Assembly (NCBI GenBank): GCA_036346255.1
Contig: CM070617.1
Location: 29,005,080 to 29,069,079, forward strand
Length of the DNA: 64,000 nucleotides
Source of the DNA: Ampelocalamus luodianensis
Lineage: Eukaryota > Streptophyta > Magnoliopsida > Poales > Poaceae
Direction of reading: 5' to 3'
Part shown: piece after piece, positions 11,601-24,359 of the stretch
Position numbering within the stretch: position 1 is the stretch's first letter
Layout of the letters: each line of letters opens with the position of its first letter
The notes under the pieces: model-generated
The model's database searches: none
Told to the model about the DNA's origin: nothing
What the model saw: only the letters and a program-made list of their open reading frames with translations
Made by a program: the position numbers and the translations under genes

Positions 11601-14600
11601 ATCTGTATGGATAGCGGAAACAAATGAAATACACCACCAAGAAGCTCTTTTTGCGCATAATAATTTAAACTTGCATCCTGGAACAGGATAAACATACATG
11701 ATGTTTGATCTTGAATAAATAATGATAGATCCTAGATAATGAGCCCACAGAAAATGCAAAAATATAATCGCAAAACGTTAGTTTCCAACTATTGTGCAGT
11801 ACAGTCTCAATTTAACCATCAAACCCTGATACATGAGTCCATCTGGAGAGCAGTGTTCAACTTTTTTCATAGTCCACAAATTTCCAAAATTATCGCTAAG
11901 TGCAGTCTCATTTTTAACCATCAAACCCTGATACATAATTCCATCTAGAGAGCACTGTTCAATTTTATTCATAGTCCACAGATGACCAAAATCATCACTA
12001 CGCTTTTATTTGAGAGGAAGGAAACAACTCATTGCCATATAAGAATGGCCCCACAAATATTTGGTAAATTTGCATGCATCTAATGAATAACAACACTGGC
12101 AGCATGATGAGGTGCTACTTACGTGCCAAGAGCATCAAACAGTGATGCAAAAGACAACCTGACAACAGGTCCATTTTGAGCATTTCCTTCAACGTCAGCA
12201 CGATCAACTGCAGCATAATTCATTTCTGTAACTTTTAGTCATCTATATGAGTGCCACAGTTTCTCTGTAGTACAGGTGCATCTTACATTGAATGTCCTTA
12301 GCATTGTTTAGCGCCTTGCAGTAAGGGTTCTCATGAAAAGCTGGTGTGTCCTTGACGTTGGTATTTGAGTCACTCATGTAGATATTGTTGTTTGGAATGG
12401 ACTCATTCATTGAAATTTTCCGGTAGTGGATCAGAATAAGCAGAACGAGTAAACTGTTATCTGTCAATTGACTTGTTGCACCTTCAGCACTTGCGCTTAC
12501 AAGGTAGTTGAAAGTATAATATGGCAGTAGCACAAAATTTGCTGCAGAACCAGATAAGTATAATTAAAGATTTCCCATAATTCAAACATTTTCTAAGTAG
12601 GGAATAAAATATGGTTGAAATGTATATGACAACAACTTCCTGTTCTAGCATCATTTAATATAAAATTAGACCTCAGATTTTTAACCAGCATATTGTTGCA
12701 ACTTAAAAACAAGGATGCACAATGTTGAAGTATAGGTGAATTGTCCACCTTTCCTCATAAGCTTAAGCTTTTGGGTGAACTGGTTGGTGCATGCAACTCA
12801 ATATGATATCAGAGCCAAGAGGTCTTGAGTTCAAGACCCGGCTGGCGCAATTAAGAAAATAATTGCAGCCCATTTCTATTCCACGTCTTAGACCTGAGGG
12901 AGTCTACACGTGAGGGGGAGTGTTGAAGTATAGATGAATTGTCCACCTTTCCTCATAAGCTTAAGCTTTTGGGTGAACTGGTTGGTGCATGCAACTCAAT
13001 ACACAAGAAGATTCTAGTAGACCATACGAGGAATATCAATTAAAATAATCATCAGAAGTTAACAAAAACCAATTAATACATTCTAAACAAAAGCTGAACC
13101 TAGAAGATGACAGTTGCTCAGGGCATTGTCATGATGTAAATTGGGAAGATAATGTAGTAAATTAGATGCAGTGTGATGCTTTAGGAAAGAACCCGAATTA
13201 CCAGCTGCTGAGCCGACTCGTTGCAGAACACCAGGCCCACCATCATCAGAGAAAACAGGGTGCGAACTATTTAAAGGAATCTGTGGTCGTGTTACAAAAT
13301 TTAGCAGCAACTTCTGAACTACAGAGACCACTATGGAACTGTCCTGCAGAAGAAATATGTGGCACGGAAACACATTCCAAATTTAGCTCAATAATGTCTG
13401 AAAATAAACCAGCATACATAATGCATCAGCATATTTCACTTTTACCTGAAGCATGGCTGCATCAATGAAAGGATGCACATCTTTTGGCTCTGGAGATGGT
13501 CCAGAACATAACTGAGTCGACATAAGAACTAGCATCAAGTTTAGAAGCTCATGATGTAGGTAGCATGACTCCGGACTTCATATAGAGCATAATAAAACAG
13601 TGAGATGCAAATGAGACAACAACATTTTAAAAAGGAAAAACCTAAATAGACAAAAGTCATCAATTGAGATACCTTACATCTACACTACCAATGTAGTTCA
13701 GCACCCCTCTCATCAGAAAATATTCCACACTTTGGTCTACAAGGAGCAGAGAAACAACAAATATCGTTAGCATTACATACACAAATGACATATATAATAA
13801 CATTTCTTTGGAGGAAAACTCCACTTAATACAAGATTTTCATGAAAATAGATTTGTTAAAATTGGTTTATGGAATCATCATGTTTTGCAATATATCAAGA
13901 CATACAAAAACTAGTGCAATTGGATAATCGATTACCGGAAGGAAAATTTTCCAGTCCCTTTTCATTCTTGTCAATGTCAAGGCATAGCTCTTGCCAATTA
14001 TCTGCCTTTGCATTTTCAATAATGAACTTGAGAAATATGGATGATATATAGGCAGCATTGATAGCCTTTCTATAGACGACATAAGATACAGAAGAAGCTG
14101 ATGTGCATTCTTGCAAGCACCAAACCAAATGGATCAAAATCTTTGCAAGATGCTTCGTATGGTAGTTGTTCTGGGCTGCAAATGCACATACTCAAACCCA
14201 TTAGCACAAGGCAATTATGAATCAATTATATCCAAAGAACTAATAAAAAAATCGGCCAAAACATTGGGAACATCAAGTTTACCACTAGTATAATCTAGTC
14301 CAATATTTTCATAATTCAAGTGGCTTCAATTACATAAAGCATTATTTGCCGGAATGTACTGGTGCAACAGTAAGCTGAACTAAAAGGAACTTTTGTAATG
14401 AATGTTCATTATATTCTTAATTATTAATTCATCACCACAACCATATTATAGTCCTTTCCATGTAAATTCACATATCGCAGCTGAGCTACCATTTGAAATG
14501 TAAATATGTAATTAGCGAACTTAAGAGATAACATTGCAGTTCTCTCTATCAAAGAGCTCCCATAGGATTAGTGTCCAGTAAAAAAAAGTCCAAGAGGCAC

Positions 14601-16339
14601 TATAGCCTCTTCTTATTACAGTATAGAAGCCAATGTTGACAAAGAGCGTGATTTTTTATTGTTAAATTGATATAACTCTATAAAAAGAGTACATACAGAA
14701 AGTGGTCATATTTATAATCAGGAATTAAAAAAATTAAATTTTATCACAAAAATGAAGGAATAAATCAGGCAAATCAGGTATTTTTGTTATTCATGCAAAG
14801 CAAGTCATATGTAAATCCAGAACAAAACTGTCGCTCAGCATTCCTAGATGATTTGCACAAGAAAGTTTAATCTTCAAGTGAAAGAATACATTTAACCCAG
14901 AAACACATGAACAATCAAATCATTGATTGATGTTAATTAATTCATCATCGCTATTATTTTTTGTTCATGTTTGTTTTGTTTATATAATCACACTTCTGTT
15001 TGATATCTCATCTTTTAAGGACAAAAAAGTGCAACCCTTTTGCATGCTATATGCCTACCTTTCCATTTTAGCACTCCTGTCCACAACAAAACTGTAGTAA
15101 TGTAAACAAAAAACAAAGGAGGTCCTAGTCTAACCATCTAAACACCAACCTGTATTCAGGTATTTCATCATTCCCCACCATCCAAAGATCATAATCACTA
15201 AAGCAAAAGGTAAGCTTATCATACTCCCACTTCATCACCAACCATGTTTCACAATCCATAAGTCCAAAATCCTCTAAACCTCACCAAATAAGTGGGGCAA
15301 GAATGTGGGCTATAATCCACTCTCTAACTACCTACCAGTATTCTATCTTATTCATTACAAACCAGAAAGAGTTGGAAAATTTTCACTAATTCCACCGTGC
15401 AGAGACTAATCCACTGAAGTATCAACTAGGTCCGTCACTAGTAGCGACACAAAGTTAAAATGCAGGCCCCAAGCCTCTGATCCTCACACATTCGACGCTG
15501 CACCCCGTAGTTGAACTCCAAACCAATCAGTCACAGTAAATTCACAATCACAACATTTCCATCAAATTAGAACTAGGGCCTAAAGCCTTCACTCGAATCA
15601 GTCACGTCATCGCTTCCATCCATTTGCAAGTTCACCTCACCGAAAAGAATATCTGGAAAAAAATCCACATTTTTAGGATTTTTTTTTCTTCGCCAAAGTA
15701 TTCCAGTAATACAAACCAAGGCGCACAAGCTCGATCAACTAACAAAGTAAGCTCGATCAACTTTGATTGGGAGTCCATACAAATATATTCCTTGTCGATT
15801 CCACCAAGCACCCATCAAATTCGCCAGAACGGCAGCTAAACCCCGCAAAATCCCCATCCTAAGCACCAATGCAGCTCGCAATCGACAGAAATCAACACCC
15901 GAAACATCCCAACAACACAAGCAACGCAGCAAATACCACGTCAATCTAGCCCCCACGGTCTCACCTCAAAGCACCGCCTAAACCCATCCACCGCGGTGCA
16001 ACCCACAACGCGCACACAGAAATCACATGATTCGCATTGCCCCCACAGATCAAAACCCGCTTAAACGGGGAAAAAATCAACCGAAGCGAGGAAGGGAGCG
16101 ATCAGAGCAATCGAAGGAGGCGTGGATCTCGAGTGGTCCTCACCGAACGCGTGGCAGGCCTGCAGCACGCGTTCGCGCGGCCACTGCAGGGCGAGGGGCA
16201 GCTCGAGCAGCTGCCTCCAGAACTCGGAGGAGATCGTGTAGGCCGTCTCGCCGACCAGCGCCGCGAACATCTGCTCCGCCGCCCCCGGCGACGCCGCGCC
16301 CCCCGCACCCAGCCTCGGCGTCGACGGCGCCGCGCCCAT
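8607..16339 (-). CDS. Dymeclin (Dyggve-Melchior-Clausen syndrome protein homologue)
   Basis: Dymeclin is a conserved Golgi-associated peripheral protein needed for Golgi organisation and trafficking. I resolve 18 GT-AG exons on the complement: 16144-16339, 13936-14175, 13673-13736, 13446-13575, 13202-13343, 12287-12541, 12123-12207, 11500-11602, 10872-10997, 10690-10803, 10387-10505, 10193-10280, 10014-10106, 9852-9941, 9624-9743, 9382-9473, 8890-8944 and 8607-8636. Phases agree throughout, giving about 713 residues, close to plant family length. Family stretches include MGAAPSTPRL at the start, AKILIHLVWCLQECTSASS in exon 2 and DQSVEYFLMRGVLNYIGS in exon 3. Gly-2 would allow N-myristoylation, which is inferred only. 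The last 30-nt exon (DASSGEQNI then TAG) is the least certain. No frameshift was found. The intron before exon 6 carries a TRIM. Confidence 0.9.
9049..9108. repeat. 30-bp tandem duplication
   Basis: A unit containing ATATATCATCCTTTCTGATT occurs twice head to tail, in the intron between dymeclin exons 16 and 17. It is a simple local duplication. Confidence 0.8.
12723..13001 (+). mobile_element. Complete 279-bp TRIM retroelement
   Basis: Two 81-bp direct repeats (12723-12803 and 12921-13001), differing at one visible base, flank a 117-bp interior. The interior starts with a tRNA-Met-type primer-binding site, TGATATCAGAGCC (12804-12816), and ends with a purine tract, TGAGGGGGAG (12911-12920), directly before the second repeat. 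A perfect 5-bp target duplication, CACAA, lies at 12718-12722 and 13002-13006. There is no coding capacity. The repeats end TG...TA rather than TG...CA. It lies in the dymeclin intron between exons 5 and 6. Confidence 0.85.
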
Positions 16340-16600
16340 TGGATCTGAGGATCGGGGGTCAGGTCCCTAGGGTTTGGCGCGAGCGCGGTTTGGGCGAGGG
16401 AAAAATGTCCAAGTGGAGTCGAAGGTTTTAAATGGACGGGAGCGTGGAGACTTCGGGCGGAAGGGGAGGAGGAAGGGGGAGGAGCGGGTGCGCTTGACCG
16501 GTTGAGTTGGCGTTGGGTTTGGGGGGTTTGATGGGATTATCTGCGGAATGACGAAATTACACGTGAACCCAGGTCCAGAGGTGCGTGGGGGAGGAGGAGC
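16340..16600 (-). promoter_or_regulatory. 5' UTR/promoter region of dymeclin
   Basis: GC-rich sequence immediately upstream of the dymeclin ATG, changing to AT-rich DNA beyond about 16860. No TATA box is obvious. Promoter status is inferred from position only. Confidence 0.4.
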
Positions 16601-17640
16601 GGGAGGGGCGAGATGGTGTTTTCGCTAGGGGCTTGTGGTGTTGTCGTTGTTGCTGGCCTGCCTGCCGTCGGTGGAGGTGGAGGTGGTGGTGGAGAGGGGT
16701 CAGGGTGGGCGACTTGGCATTCAAGTTAGGGGTCGTGATGAGGATGGCCGCTTTGGCCGTGTCGCACTTGATCCAATGTTGTTTTGGGCGCTCTCCGCCG
16801 GTTTTTCGGCCGTGCATCTCACCAAGTTTGACTTCTTCGGTTCGGTACGGCTCTGTTAGTTTCTTTTTGTTTGTTTGTTTGCTCGGATTTCAGATTTATG
16901 GAAAATCAAAGGCTGGACAGGCTGGATAGCATTTCGAAAAGTAAAACACTGCTAGCTCTATCTTACTTTTTATTTAATTTTGTGACTTTTTAGTTATTCC
17001 ATAACCGTGTTCTTTTTCTTGTAAGGTGTATATGGTTATCACTGTCAGGGTTGTATGAGCTGAATCTAAATAGTAATGATCCAATAGAAGTTATAGAACT
17101 AACACAATGTGCTCCCAAAGTTAAGTCCATAACCCGTAATCAAATTGCTATATGAATAGTCCACGTCAACAAGTACGTTCATTTTTTTCTCTGTGTGAAT
17201 AAAATTATTACAGGAAAAGAAAGATAGAGGAAGGAATTATTCCTTCCCGGCGCTTCCTCTTCGACTACTCTAGTGTATACACACGACTACACGAGATAGG
17301 GAGATTTTTCTTAAATGTCATTTATATCTTTATAGCCCTTTTTAGACAAGAGGATTCTCACTACTGAAAGAGTTTTTATAGCCTTTTTCTTGTTTAGTCT
17401 CTCTTCTCTTCTTCATGTGTTAAGAGTCTATGCTTTGTCATGTTTGTGGCTTCATGTTGTGTCATATGTGAAAGTTCGTGTCTATTATGGTACATTGTTG
17501 TAGGCATGTCAGTGTTGTAATTATCTGGTTTTGTTGAAGACTTGGAGTAATCCATGTTCATTATCAAGGAGCCGCAAGATAAATCAACTACAAATGTGAC
17601 ATTTTTGTGTAGCAGATACGCCGAAGAAACAATTTCCACC
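16601..17640. other. No recognisable gene
   Basis: A GC-rich 114-codon frame (16585-16929, +) is Trp/Arg/Cys-rich and has no family resemblance. The remainder is AT-rich without splice-consistent coding segments. Confidence 0.5.
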
Positions 17641-18240
17641 TCCCAATCTACAAGGGTGCGGCCCGCCGACTAGGGGTGTAAACAGAGCATTTAATTCTCG
17701 TTTTTTCGGAGCGTGAAATTGAATATCAGGGATTTTTCTCGGATTTCGGAGTTGGATCCGATACGGAAATGAATTCGGGTAGGAGGTCCCGAATTTGGAA
17801 CTATTCGAAAAATTAGTCGGAGCTATCCAGTAAAATATCCGGTGGCATGTCATCCACTCAAGCTACATGCTACGAGTCCATCGTAGACCACATTTGTTCC
17901 TTGAACATGGTCTATGATCATAGTCCCATCTGTCAATCTCTAAAAGTTTTTCTCGAATTTTCTTTTATTCTAAAAATCCATAAATTCTGTAGGACCCACC
18001 CGCAAGTTACCCATATCCTCTCTCCTCTGTTAATTTTCTGATTTTCCCTCCTTTTTAAACTTCTGGAAGCTCGTTCTCACTCATACGGACTCCGATTCAA
18101 TCCATTCTTCTTTCTAATTTCCTAAAAAATCGAGCTCTTTGTTCCAATATTGTTTTTATTTGATTTGGAGTTCATTTAAGCATCTGTTTGGTATTTATTG
18201 GTGTTTCTCACTTTCTTTTTCGATAGACGTTGATCCTCGG
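17641..18240. repeat. Possible hAT-type transposon end and flank
   Basis: TAGGGGTGTAAACAGAG (17671-17687) resembles the TAGGGGTGTAAAC termini of plant hAT elements. It is followed by GGATTT/TTCGGA-rich subterminal sequence. No matching right end was found, so the assignment is weak. Confidence 0.3.
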
Positions 18241-19700
18241 GGAGCGAGTAAAGCATTCAAAGAGCAAGATCTATCAGCAACAGTGTACGAGCAAGGGAAG
18301 TCGTAATCCTTAATCATGTTGTAACCATGTTTGCAAAAGTATATTATTTTATATCAACATGCATGCTATTTTTATACCAACTCTATTTACTAGGATTAGT
18401 TAAGGAATATTTGATTATTTGCTACTCTAAATATATGTATTTCATTATTTGCATCCTGAATTACACATCTTTTGACAATGGTAAATGATCAAATCCCCCA
18501 TTAGTTAAATGCCTAGTTGCTCATTATGACCACCTTGATGATTGTATGCCATGTATCCATTGTCAATCTAGGATTAGGATATTATTAGTTGGACATAATT
18601 GCACTGCTAACATGGGTTGACGTAGTTATGCTTAGTCATGCTTAGTTGTACGATGGGTACATATTCACATGATCAATTATGTTAACTTGACTTAATGAGA
18701 TATAGAATCGTGACGGTAACTACTATTGTAAAATTTGTTGTGCCAGGCAAGGGATGTCATTGATCTGGGTTAAACAAAATGGTTTCATACTCTGGCGAGT
18801 GATCATTGTTGATGCAATCAATACGCTTACTCTGGTAATCGTAAGCGCACAGGTCGGTTGTAGCTTTTTCCTTGAGTATTTCCAATGTTATCGAACACAG
18901 AGAACAGATGAATCTACAACTAAGGCTATAGATAACTACTAACAAATAAGATGAACAATATTAATTAAAGCTAACTACTACGAACAAAGATGATTATAGT
19001 TTTTTTCTCAATTAGAACAAATCTTCCCCTAGGTTGGGTTTACTAGCAAGTAAATCAATAAATGCATATATGAATTGGTACTTAAACTATGATTGCTCTC
19101 ACTCTACGACGCAACACCACCTTTTTCACCGTTTCACCTGTCACGTGATAAGACAATTCTTAGCGTAGCATGCACCATACTATTTACTATAGATTGGCCA
19201 AATAACCAGATAAACCCAGACACTATGCCTCGATCTACGACTAAAAAGTTCTCTGTGCAGGACCAACTTAATGAAAGAATAGCAAATAGACTAATCAAAG
19301 TATTAAGCGTTTGAAAGCATCTAGGCCTCTAAAAGTTGTTTTGGTAATTAATAATAATATGGTATATAGGACTAACATGTTTAATGAGTGTTTACAAGGT
19401 TTAGTTCCATTGATGAATATGACAACCTGGAGATGCATGCTAAAGGACAACAGGAAGATCAATATGTTTCAAAGACAAGGTACAAGTAGTATAAATATGT
19501 TTCAAAGACAAGGTATAAGTAGTCTAGGATCCTTTTTCAGTTTACCGGTCTTAGGAGAAAAGGTTGGAAGGCCGGATTATTGGTTAAACGTCGTACTATT
19601 AAGAGGGATCAAGACTAGTAGCTTGATGGTGTCTTCTTGTACTATTTGGATCATTCTAGGATCTTGCATGCTTTTGGAGTTTTTTTATTGAAAGCAATTT
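18241..19700. repeat. Unclassified repeat-derived sequence
   Basis: AT-rich sequence with retroelement-like phrases (for example around CTCTGGTAATCGTAAGCGCA at about 18830) but no intact domain. A tandem pair containing AATATGTTTCAAAGACAAGG lies at about 19461-19532. No gene is supported. Confidence 0.35.
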
Positions 19701-19714
19701 CTAGTTTTCTCAGC

Positions 19715-20270
19715 TTTTCCGGTAGTACCGATGTGTTTCTGGCGAAACTACCGCTCAAAGGTAGTACCGGTGTTTCTTTGAGCGGAACTACTGTGAAACG
19801 TTCGGACGTCTGATAGTCATCCAGATCGTGCGGTCAAAACCCTCTGTCCGAACATTCCTTTTGATCTGGGCGGTCCACGTGGCCACTCCATTTGTTTTTA
19901 AGCTGAGTCGGTAGTTCTTGTGCTTACGGTAGTACCGAAGTGTACTTTGTGGAACTACCATTCAACGGTAGTTCCGAGTTCCTTGGTGGAACTACTAGTG
20001 ATCGTTCTTATCGTCCGAACGCAAATCGTGCAGCTAAGAGGCGTGGTCCGAATGTTCATTTCAATCTGAGACGTCCACGTATTGGGTTTGTTCGAACTGT
20101 CTGAAAGTTGCTCCGATCGTGTGGCTAAGAGGCGTGGTCCGAGCGTTCATTTTAATCTGAGCCGTCCACGTGGCCAATCCGATCGGGCAAGCTATTCTGT
20201 TCGTTCTTGAACGAGCAGAAGTACCGGCGTTGTTGCTGCGGAACTACCGCATCGCGATAGCACCGTATAA
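19715..20270. repeat. Diverged repeat rich in GGTAGTACCG and 60-bp units
   Basis: Three imperfect units of about 60 bp, each with a TCGTG(C/T)(G/A)G start, a GTCCGAA/G(C/T)(G/A)TTC core and an end in CGTCCACGT or CGGTCCACGT, lie near 19822, 20025 and 20114. They are interleaved with GGTAGTACCG motifs and their inverted partners. Related motifs occur near 2780-2850 inside the MULE. The family is unassigned. Confidence 0.5.
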
Positions 20271-20325
20271 AGCGCGGTACGTTTTTTACATAATGATGTT
20301 TTTCTTAAAGTTTGTTTGCTCTTTG

Positions 20326-20892
20326 GAAGTACTGAGAATCATCTCCAGTAATGATCATATCATCAACATATAAAAGGAGAAGTGTCCGACTACGAGGCGA
20401 AGTGTGAATAAAGAGAGCAGAATCATGAGCACTGGCAGAGAAACCAGCCGCAGTGACAACAGAAGAGAAACGATCAAACCAGGCACGAGGAGCTTGCTTG
20501 AGGCCGTAAAGAGATCGGCGAAGGCGACAAATCATACCCTTAGGAACAGAATACCCCGGTGGTGACTGCATATAAACCTCTTCACGCTCACCATTGAGAA
20601 AGACATTCTTGACATCAAACTGAGAGATAGACCATGCCCGAACAGACGCCACAGCAAGAAGAGTGCGAACGGTGGTCATATGAGCTATAGGAGCAAATGT
20701 CTCATCATAATCACGACCATGCTCCTGTTGAAAACCACGTGCCACAAGACGAGCCTTGTAGTGCTCAAGAGAACCATTAAAGCGGGTCTTAATCTTGTAG
20801 ACCCACTTGCATGTGATAGGAGTAACACGCACGGGAAGAGGAACAAGATCACACATGCCAGTACGCTCAAGGGCAGCAATCTCCTCTACCAT
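20326..20892 (-). pseudogene. copia-1 reverse transcriptase (3' truncated)
   Basis: The translation holds ARLVARGFQQEHGRDYDETF, FDVKNVFLNGE, YGLKQAPRAWFDRF and the catalytic-region motif LLYVDDMIITG, all typical of copia RT. Similarity ends immediately after this motif at about 20326, where unrelated repeat sequence begins. RNase H is absent. Confidence 0.85.
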
Positions 20893-21046
20893 CGCATGCG
20901 GTCACTCCTGATGAACAGCATCATCACGATAAGAAGTCGGTTCGACAAGAGTCGCTAAACAAAAGCGCGCAAGATGCCGAATAGACTGACGATCACGAAG
21001 AGCATAACAAGGAGAGGGCGAAGAAGATGGCGCATCAGAAGAATCC

Positions 21047-22107
21047 TCAACTCGCGGACAAAGTGTAGTAGAGAGGATAAGAAGAACGAAGGTTGGGAGG
21101 AGCCTCTGGAGAGGGTGGCGGTGGCGAAGGAGACGGTGAAGGAGGAACCGAAGAGGCCAAAGGCTGTGATGGAGGTGTGGTGACTATGGGGGTGGCAGGG
21201 AAAGTCGGGAAAGAAAGCGGCTCGACAAGGGATGCTGGAGTGGTGGAAGAAGAAGGACGAGGGTAGAAAGGACAAGACTCATCAAAAGTGACGTTCCGAG
21301 AAACTCGCATCCGTCGACCAACAGGATCCCAACAACGATATCCCTTATGCTCAGCGCTATAGCCCAAAAAAATGCACTCCATGGACTGAGCGGTCAGCTT
21401 GGTGCGCTCACGAGGGGCAAGAAGAACATAACATACACACCCAAAGAGGTGAAGACTAGAAAAGTCAGGAGTCTTGCCACAGAGACGCTCAACTGGGATC
21501 CCACCCTGAAGAGCAGAAGAAGGCTGAATTAATCAGAAAAGTGGTAGTAGAAACAGCCTCAGCCCAGAAGTGTGGTGGGACAGCAGAGGCAAGCATAAGA
21601 ACACGGACTGTCTCAAGAAGATGACGATGCTTTCGTTCAGCCACACCAATCTGGCATTAGCACCAGGGCAAGAAAACTGAGAGAGTGCCCTGCTCAGCAA
21701 GAAAACCATGAATGACTCCTGACTAGTATTCCCCAGCAGAGTCAGTATGAAAAACACAAATAGGAGAATTAAACTGAGTACAGATCATGGTGGTAAAAGT
21801 CTTGTAGATGGATAAGACCTCACTACGAGATGACATAAAGTGTATCCATATGTGGCGAGAAAAATCATCAATAAAAATGATATAATATCGATGACCTCCT
21901 TTCGAAACGAAAGGAGCCGAACCCCCATACATCAGAATGAATAAGATCAAAAGGACGCTGTGACACTGACTCACTAGAAGGATAAGGAAGTTGAAGCTGT
22001 TTACCAAGCTTACAACCCTGACAATTTAGAGAAACATCACCAGACACAGACCGTAAAAGACCACGACGAAGTAAATAAGATAGACGTGACCCACAAAGAT
22101 GTCCCAA
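21047..22107 (-). pseudogene. copia-1 integrase, fragmented
   Basis: Pieces in different frames include the pre-integrase and catalytic-region phrases CQGCKLGKQLQLPYPSS, LIHSDVWG and IIFIDDFSRHIWIHF, then the C-terminal FLGYSAEHKGYRCWDP. The pieces are separated by stops and frame shifts, so no functional integrase could be made. Confidence 0.8.
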
Positions 22108-22421
22108 ACAATGATGCTACTGAGCAAAAGACACAGTGGAGGATGCAGCAGAAGCGACGGTGACAGGGGAGGTGACAAGACTGGCAGGAGCAGCGAAAGG
22201 AAGATGAAGCCAGTCAAGCTCCCAAAGACGCTGTGAGTCACGACGGCGAGGCCAGTGCCAACCAGAGTCCCCGTGCATCGATCTTGAACACAACAAGAAT
22301 CAGAATCGAGAATAACACGACAACCATGATCAGTGAGCTGACCGGCAGATATGAGCTGCATAGTTAGTTTAGGAATATGAGAAACAACAGGAATATGAAA
22401 AGAGGAATTAGAAAGAGTGCC

Positions 22422-22649
22422 TCATCCTGTGACAAAAAGAGAGATACCATCTGCTGTCTGAACAGTGATAGGAGTAGCTAAAGGACGAATAGAAGTGAGA
22501 CTGGTGGAATCAGGTGTCATATAAAAGGAAGCACCAGAGTCAAGAATCCAAGGCGATATACCTGAGAAAGAAGTAGAAGGTGGTCGCTCACTAGAAGACT
22601 GTGCTGCAACAGAACCAGACGGTGCAAAAGCAGTCATGCGACGCAACAA
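22422..22649 (-). pseudogene. copia-1 aspartic protease remnant
   Basis: WILDSGASFYMTPDS contains the D-S-G active-site triad of retroelement aspartic proteases. It lies between gag and integrase as expected. Confidence 0.7.
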
Positions 22650-22769
22650 TGTGAGAAATTTCTGAGAATCAGAAGCACCAGAGCTCCTCTGAGAAGAGGA
22701 ACCACAAGTGCCCTTTGGAGGATGGACACCACGACGTAAATCCTTCTTCTTCTTGTAGCAGAACTGCGC

Positions 22770-23519
22770 CTAATGCCCATTCTTGTTGCAATAGGTGCAG
22801 TGTACCCTACCAACAGCAGCTATCACTGGTGAAGGCACCACTGATGAAGGAGGAGCTAGAGACGTAGCAGGTGTAGAAACTGGAGGAGCTGTCAGAATCG
22901 AAGGAAACGACTGTGATGACAGTAGACCCGCAACACGAAGGCGAATCTCCTCAGCACGAACAACGGCAAGGGCCTCCAACAAGGTCACACGAGGGTGGTG
23001 TGCCAGCAACTGAACACAATTCTGCTCATACTCAGCCCGGAGACGGGTCAAGAAGTCGTAGATACGACGAAGCTCCAGGTGAGACTGCTGACGCTGGTAG
23101 CACTGACACGTGTGACAAACATCCGGTCCCAAAGAGTCAATCTGACGCCATACCGCAGACAATTGGGCATAGAACTCATCCACAGTTGCATCTCCCTGCT
23201 GCAGTGACTGCTCCTGACGCACAACAGAAAGATACAACGAATCACCAAACGGCTCGTAGCGGTTGTGTAGATGTGTCCACATCAAATATGCTGAAGCCAA
23301 ACCAACCACATCCCCAGTGAATTGCACCTCCATACTAGCAACCAGAATAGCAGAGGCACGAGCATCCTCATCAATCCATGCCTTGTAGGCAGCATACTGA
23401 GTTTGAAAAGTCTCCATAGCATCCTCAAAAGACTCAGATGCCTTTGTACGAGCATCTTCAGAAGCATCCTTTGGGAGTGCAGGCTCAGCAGGCGGAGAAG
23501 GATGAGGTGGATAAGGCAA
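22770..23519 (-). pseudogene. copia-1 gag (UBN2-type) with zinc knuckle
   Basis: The frame of about 249 codons has the copia gag phrases AYLMWTHLHNRYEPFGDS, LYLSVVRQEQSLQQGDATV and VDEFYAQLSAVWRQIDSLG. It ends at a partial zinc knuckle, CTYCNKNGH. The frame breaks directly after the knuckle, before the protease. Confidence 0.8.
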
Positions 23520-23699
23520 CTCGCCAATAAGAAACTCTCAAAGGCGCTAATCACGCATGTGGAGACGCATATGTTGAAACCAGTCCCGATAATTGAGACC
23601 ATCAAAGATCACTACGAAGAACGAAAACAGTGCCTATTGGTAGGCGGCGCGGGACGGTGCGACGACCAAGGCAACGAAGTCTAACAGGTGGCGCTGGAC

Positions 23700-24347
23700 A
23701 GTGCGGCGGTTAGAACGACGTACTGACATATGTTTATTTTCTTATTTCCCTTTTTTTTTCTTCCGCCGAGCTAGCTAAAAAGGCCTTCAGCCGAAGCCTT
23801 TCGGCCCACTAACAAGAACCGAAGAAGCACGCATGCAGCGCTAGGGTTTCCCCTTGGCGGCGGCTTCCCCGGCGCGATGAGGCGGCGGCGGCTCCCCGGT
23901 GAGATGAGGCGGCGGCAGCTTCCCCGGCGCGATGAGGCGGCGGCAGCGGCTCACCGGAGGCAGCCCCGAGGCGCGGTTGGGGCGACGAGGCGGCGTCGGG
24001 CTCCGAGGAGCACAAGTGGAAGCGGCGGCGGTACCCGAGGCGGGACGTGGCGCCGAGCGGCAAGAGGCGGCGACGGCGTTGTTCGGCGTCGTCGAAGAAG
24101 GCAACCGAGACTCGGCTTCGTCGAAGACCTCACGGTGCTGAGCGAAGAAAGTTGACATCGACCCCGGGTGAAGTTGCGGCAAAGATCCAGGCGACCACGG
24201 GTGGATGGATCGGCCAAAATGCGGGCGGCCCGAGCGAAGACGAAGCGTCGGAAAAGAGCTCAGGGGCGGCAACGACAACCGGCGGCTTGAGGAGGCCGAC
24301 GTCAGTCATGTGAGGAAAAACACGTGAGAAAACCTAACCCTACCTTA
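23700..24347 (-). other. copia-1 GC-rich untranslated leader
   Basis: Very GC-rich sequence between the primer-binding site and gag. It contains imperfect tandem GATGAGGCGGCGGC units around 23876-23950. Frames open on both strands reflect composition and are not called. Confidence 0.55.
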
Positions 24348-24359
24348 GCTCTGATACCA
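24348..24359 (-). other. copia-1 primer-binding site
   Basis: The complement reads TGGTATCAGAGC, matching the 3' end of initiator Met-tRNA, immediately adjacent to the LTR. Confidence 0.85.

Noticed and set aside
16027..16431. Plus-strand frame opposite dymeclin exon 1
   Set aside because: It is a shadow of the GC-rich first exon of dymeclin on the other strand.
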